64,000 nt of DNA from JALORV01 sp963712485 (lineage in GTDB: Bacteria; Pseudomonadota; Gammaproteobacteria; Burkholderiales; Burkholderiaceae_F): positions 1-64,000 of the forward strand of contig CAVQID010000056.1 in NCBI GenBank assembly GCA_963712485.1, read 5' to 3'. A program made the position numbers and the translations under genes. This document shows positions 61,388-64,000 of this stretch, piece by piece; within the stretch, counting starts at the first letter, position 1, and each line of letters begins with the position of its first letter. Under the pieces are notes generated by a model. It was not told the DNA's origin. It saw only the letters and a program-made list of their open reading frames with translations, and did not search any database.

Positions 61388-62884
61388 CTAGAGCGCCGTC
61401 CGCACGGCAAAGCGAATGACGGTGTCCGAGTCATTCGGAACCCGATCGCTGTTCATCGACCAGTTTTCGAAGCTGGCCGTCAGGTCGGTCGCGCCGAATG
61501 CGCGCCACGACGTGTAGAGCCGACCCAGCAATGCACGGTGTTGTCCGCCATCGGACTCCACTTCGTCGAGCGCCACCTGGAGACCAAGCTCAAGTCGCCG
61601 CGCACTCGACTCGCGCCAGGCGAAGTCCAGTCCGCCCTGCATCCGTAGCGCATGCAGGCGGAGCGGTCCGACTGTGACGCCATGCTCGGCGAATAACGCG
61701 TAATGGTCGCGCAACACAACCATCACATCCTCCGGCCTGGCTGCGACCATGCCGAGATCGGCCAGCGGGCCCGGCAGATCCGCACCGCCGTCTACGTCGA
61801 GTTCGAGGTTCGCCACCTGCTGTTGTGCGTCGACATAGAGGCTCGCCCTCCAACCTCCGCTCGTGCCGTGCAGCGCGAGGCGGCCACCGTGTCCGCCCGC
61901 CTCCGCCGCGGAGTTTTCCTCGTTGCGGTAGACGGCCTTCATTCCGAAACCTCGCCCTTCGTAGAAGGTGCCAACCGACACGGTGCCGCGATGCAGTTCC
62001 GAGACCCCAGAGGCAGCGGAATCCACCGAAGCGGCGTCATAGATTGCACCGCTCACCTGGAGGTGCACGGTCCATTCGTCGGTGGCGCGATGTCGCAGTT
62101 CCAGACGCCCCAAGGCCGTTTCCGCATCGTGTGCACCGAGATCGAGGCGGTCCGCCGACAACGCCAGCGTCGCGACAGAGCGCGGACCCAAGCGCTCCAG
62201 CCAGGTCCCGTCGATCGAGCTTCCGGGCGCCCGGCCTGAAGGTGTCGACGCCAGGGACGGGCGTTCTTCACCTTTCAACGACGCTTCCCGCTGAGGTACG
62301 CGATAGTCGACCTCGAACGATCCACCCGGCTTGCCGCTCCAGCCGTACTCCGCCTTCGCTCTAAACGGATCTGCCGCCGCTGCGCGCTCGAAAGCGAGCG
62401 AGACGACTCCCGGGACGCGCGCTCCGCTATCCGGGAGGTAAATCACGGTCGGCACGACGCGGAGGGAACCGCTGTCCAGCTCATACGTAGCGCGATGAGC
62501 TCGCGCATCCGCTCCCGGAAGGCGCAGGCGATTCCAGGCCGTGGGAACGACGAAGCCGCGGCGAGCCTGTCCCGCTGCAGGAACGAGACTCGATCGTGCC
62601 ACCGCTGCGGTGGCGTTCGGTTCACACCTCAGCGCTTCCGCGTCGCTCGGGAGCTCACTGACCGATGCGCTTGGCGCGGCTTCGACGCAGCGGTCGTTTG
62701 CGGTGGCTGGCAGCGCCGCCGCAGAGGCGACGCAGACTAACCAACGAAGCAAGCGACAACGGGCGAAAGCGTTCCAGCTGTTCGAGGTCGAGGTGGATGA
62801 CGGGCGCCGAGAGACGTCCCTAGCGCCTGACAGGGACCTTGCCAACGCGTCGACAGTGATCGCCTTGGACTTCAACTCTGCCAT
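61388..62884 (-). CDS. Exported beta-rich protein of unknown function
   Basis: A protein of up to 498 residues, not recognised. A hydrophobic stretch near residues 43-60 (CRLLRWLVCVASAAAL, then PATA) looks like a signal peptide, so the true start may be at a later codon; no clear Shine-Dalgarno decides. The mature part has many amphipathic strands (WTVHLQVSGAIYDAA, GGWRASLYVDAQQQVANLEL, RRLELGLQVALDEV) and looks like an outer-membrane barrel or beta-sandwich. Two Cys lie close to the mature N-terminus. No relatives can be named from sequence alone. Confidence 0.65.
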   Translation of the reverse strand: MAELKSKAITVDALARSLSGARDVSRRPSSTSTSNSWNAFARCRLLRWLVCVASAAALPATANDRCVEAAPSASVSELPSDAEALRCEPNATAAVARSSLVPAAGQARRGFVVPTAWNRLRLPGADARAHRATYELDSGSLRVVPTVIYLPDSGARVPGVVSLAFERAAAADPFRAKAEYGWSGKPGGSFEVDYRVPQREASLKGEERPSLASTPSGRAPGSSIDGTWLERLGPRSVATLALSADRLDLGAHDAETALGRLELRHRATDEWTVHLQVSGAIYDAASVDSAASGVSELHRGTVSVGTFYEGRGFGMKAVYRNEENSAAEAGGHGGRLALHGTSGGWRASLYVDAQQQVANLELDVDGGADLPGPLADLGMVAARPEDVMVVLRDHYALFAEHGVTVGPLRLHALRMQGGLDFAWRESSARRLELGLQVALDEVESDGGQHRALLGRLYTSWRAFGATDLTASFENWSMNSDRVPNDSDTVIRFAVRTAL

Positions 62885-63235
62885 CGCCCGAATCTGTGGG
62901 AGCTTTCAGTGTCGGGGCAGACGCGGCGATTCGGTCGATCTTTGAGCGGCGATTTTGGCCGACACTTTTCGCCGATGTACCGGCAGCCCGACCCGAGATC
63001 GGTATTTTTTGGAGGGCGCAAGCGCTTCTCGCCCGCCAGCGACGGAAAAGCCGCGCGGGCGCCGTGGGGGCTCGCTTCGGGCAGGTCTGCTAATTCAGAC
63101 GGCAGATTGGCGCTTGCCTAAGGCAAGGAGGCACTGCGTGGGACTAGGCAAAGACCGGACTCAGAGCAGCACGGCACGTACCGACACGTGGACTTTTGCG
63201 ATGTGCGCGCGCAACCACGAGTCGGTGCAGTGGCA
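62885..63235. other. Intergenic stretch without a recognised gene
   Basis: About 350 bp between two minus-strand genes. Short readings exist but lack ribosome-binding sites and codon structure. I see no hairpin with a T-tract, no tRNA and no repeat. It probably holds the promoter of the beta-rich protein gene. Confidence 0.5.
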
Positions 63236-64000
63236 TCACAGTTGCGAAGAAAACAGCGCGGCCGCGCGTTCCTTCAGCTTCTGTTGCCAGGGGCGAGCTT
63301 CCCATTCTTCGTAGCTGATGCGTTGTGATCTTTCGAGGTCGGCTTCGAACGAGTCGGTCTGCACGCGCGCGAACGGCTCGTCGTAGACGTTCAGATTAGC
63401 CTCGTCATTCAGTCGAAACGAGCGTGCGTCGAAGTTGGTCGATCCGACCGATGACCACACGCCGTCGACGATCAGCAGTTTCACGTGATACATCGTCGGC
63501 TGATATTCATGGATCAAGGCGCCGGCCTGCAAGAGCGGGCCCCAACTCGCACGGGAGGCGCTGCGAACGAACTCGGTATCAATATGCTTTCCGGGAAGAA
63601 TGAGTCGCACGCGAACGCCGCGCTGCATGGCACTGATCAGTGCTGCGCTGGTGACCTCGTCGGGAACGAAATACGCCATCGCGAGGTCGATCGTCCGGAC
63701 CGCCGCTGCGATCGACAGCAGATACATCAGGTGCATGCTCTCGGAGCCGCCTTCGCTCGAACTCTGGAATACCTGTGCGTGCTGCTTGCCCGCCGCCCGT
63801 TGGGGCGGAAAGAATTGGTCTCCGTGCAAAACGGACCCACTCACCTTGGTCCAGTTATCCATGAATGCGGACTGCATCTGGGCGACGGCCGGGCCTTCGA
63901 TGCGATAGTGGTTGTCGCGCCAATGCTGCGGATCCTGGGCGTGGCCGGACCAGGCATCGGCGATACCGACTCCTCCGGTGAAGCCAACGCGGCCGTCGAT
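63236..64000 (-). CDS. Phospholipase D/cardiolipin synthase-like protein (5' end outside window)
   Basis: The last 254 residues of a PLD-superfamily protein. The frame stays open to the right edge of the window. The IDGRVGFTGGVGIAD segment at the edge is the stretch that normally follows the first HKD motif. The second HKD is complete in MYHVKLLIVDGVWSSVGSTN, followed by LNDEANLNVY. The pattern is that of ClsB/ClsA-type cardiolipin synthases or their relatives. Membrane segments, if any, would lie upstream. Confidence 0.88.
   Translation of the reverse strand: MDGRVGFTGGVGIADAWSGHAQDPQHWRDNHYRIEGPAVAQMQSAFMDNWTKVSGSVLHGDQFFPPQRAAGKQHAQVFQSSSEGGSESMHLMYLLSIAAAVRTIDLAMAYFVPDEVTSAALISAMQRGVRVRLILPGKHIDTEFVRSASRASWGPLLQAGALIHEYQPTMYHVKLLIVDGVWSSVGSTNFDARSFRLNDEANLNVYDEPFARVQTDSFEADLERSQRISYEEWEARPWQQKLKERAAALFSSQL

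Noticed and set aside
1..64000. CRISPR arrays, insertion sequences, integrases, tRNA attachment sites
   Set aside because: None seen: no regularly spaced repeats, transposase motifs or tRNA genes in either strand.

Overview
The window is high-G+C, densely packed proteobacterial DNA. Its gene set and codon style (Hup/Hyp hydrogenase operon with HypX, class I PHA synthase, PPK2, SulP, DASS and Liv-type transporters, small class I cytochromes) suggest a betaproteobacterium, perhaps Rhodocyclales- or Burkholderiales-like. That placement is inference; no rRNA or other marker gene is present to settle it. I see no tRNA, rRNA, CRISPR array, insertion sequence or prophage.

Layout. 1-4707: the 3' part of an RND efflux permease, its outer-membrane lipoprotein partner and an exported protein of unknown function. 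4792-12931: a run of mostly single genes (PPK2, VIT/CCC1-like membrane protein, beta-barrel-like protein, SulP carrier, RRM-like small protein, TIR protein, ferritin-like protein, GNAT acetyltransferase, DASS carboxylate/anion carrier). 13005-22793: a hybrid histidine kinase, PHA synthase, a DUF4396 protein behind a MerR-type promoter, a CBS protein behind an FNR-like box, a patatin/Omp85 protein, an NAD(P)-binding/DUF2867 fusion and a lone cyclic-nucleotide-binding domain.

23088-39321 is the centrepiece: a complete membrane-bound [NiFe]-hydrogenase operon. It holds the two structural subunits and cytochrome b, an inserted HigA-like antitoxin, hupD-F-G-H-I-J-K, and hypA-B-F-C-D-E-X. The small subunit carries the two extra cysteines that define oxygen-tolerant (Hyd-1/MBH-like) enzymes, and HypX would supply the active-site CO in air. 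A perfect FNR/Anr box and a 10-bp inverted repeat lie upstream. 39500-47567 follows on the same strand with a full nine-gene V/A-type ATPase operon (G/H-like, C, I, K, F, E, A, B, D). H2 oxidation and a rotary ATPase encoded side by side suggest a shared energy-conservation island, but joint regulation is not shown.

47748-64000: an orphan ParA-like ATPase, a RatA/Coq10-like protein, two tandem monoheme cytochromes, a diheme cytochrome, PurT, a LuxR-type regulator facing a hybrid kinase, a five-gene Liv-type ABC transporter, a BBE-type FAD oxidoreductase, an unknown beta-rich exported protein and the 3' part of a phospholipase D/cardiolipin synthase-like gene.

A recurring oddity is that eight single-base insertions (all +1) break seven otherwise intact, well-conserved genes: the RND permease (twice), phaC, hupD, the ATPase subunit E gene, ratA, purT and livF. 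The uniform direction points to consensus errors rather than gene decay, so these are annotated as interrupted CDSs.
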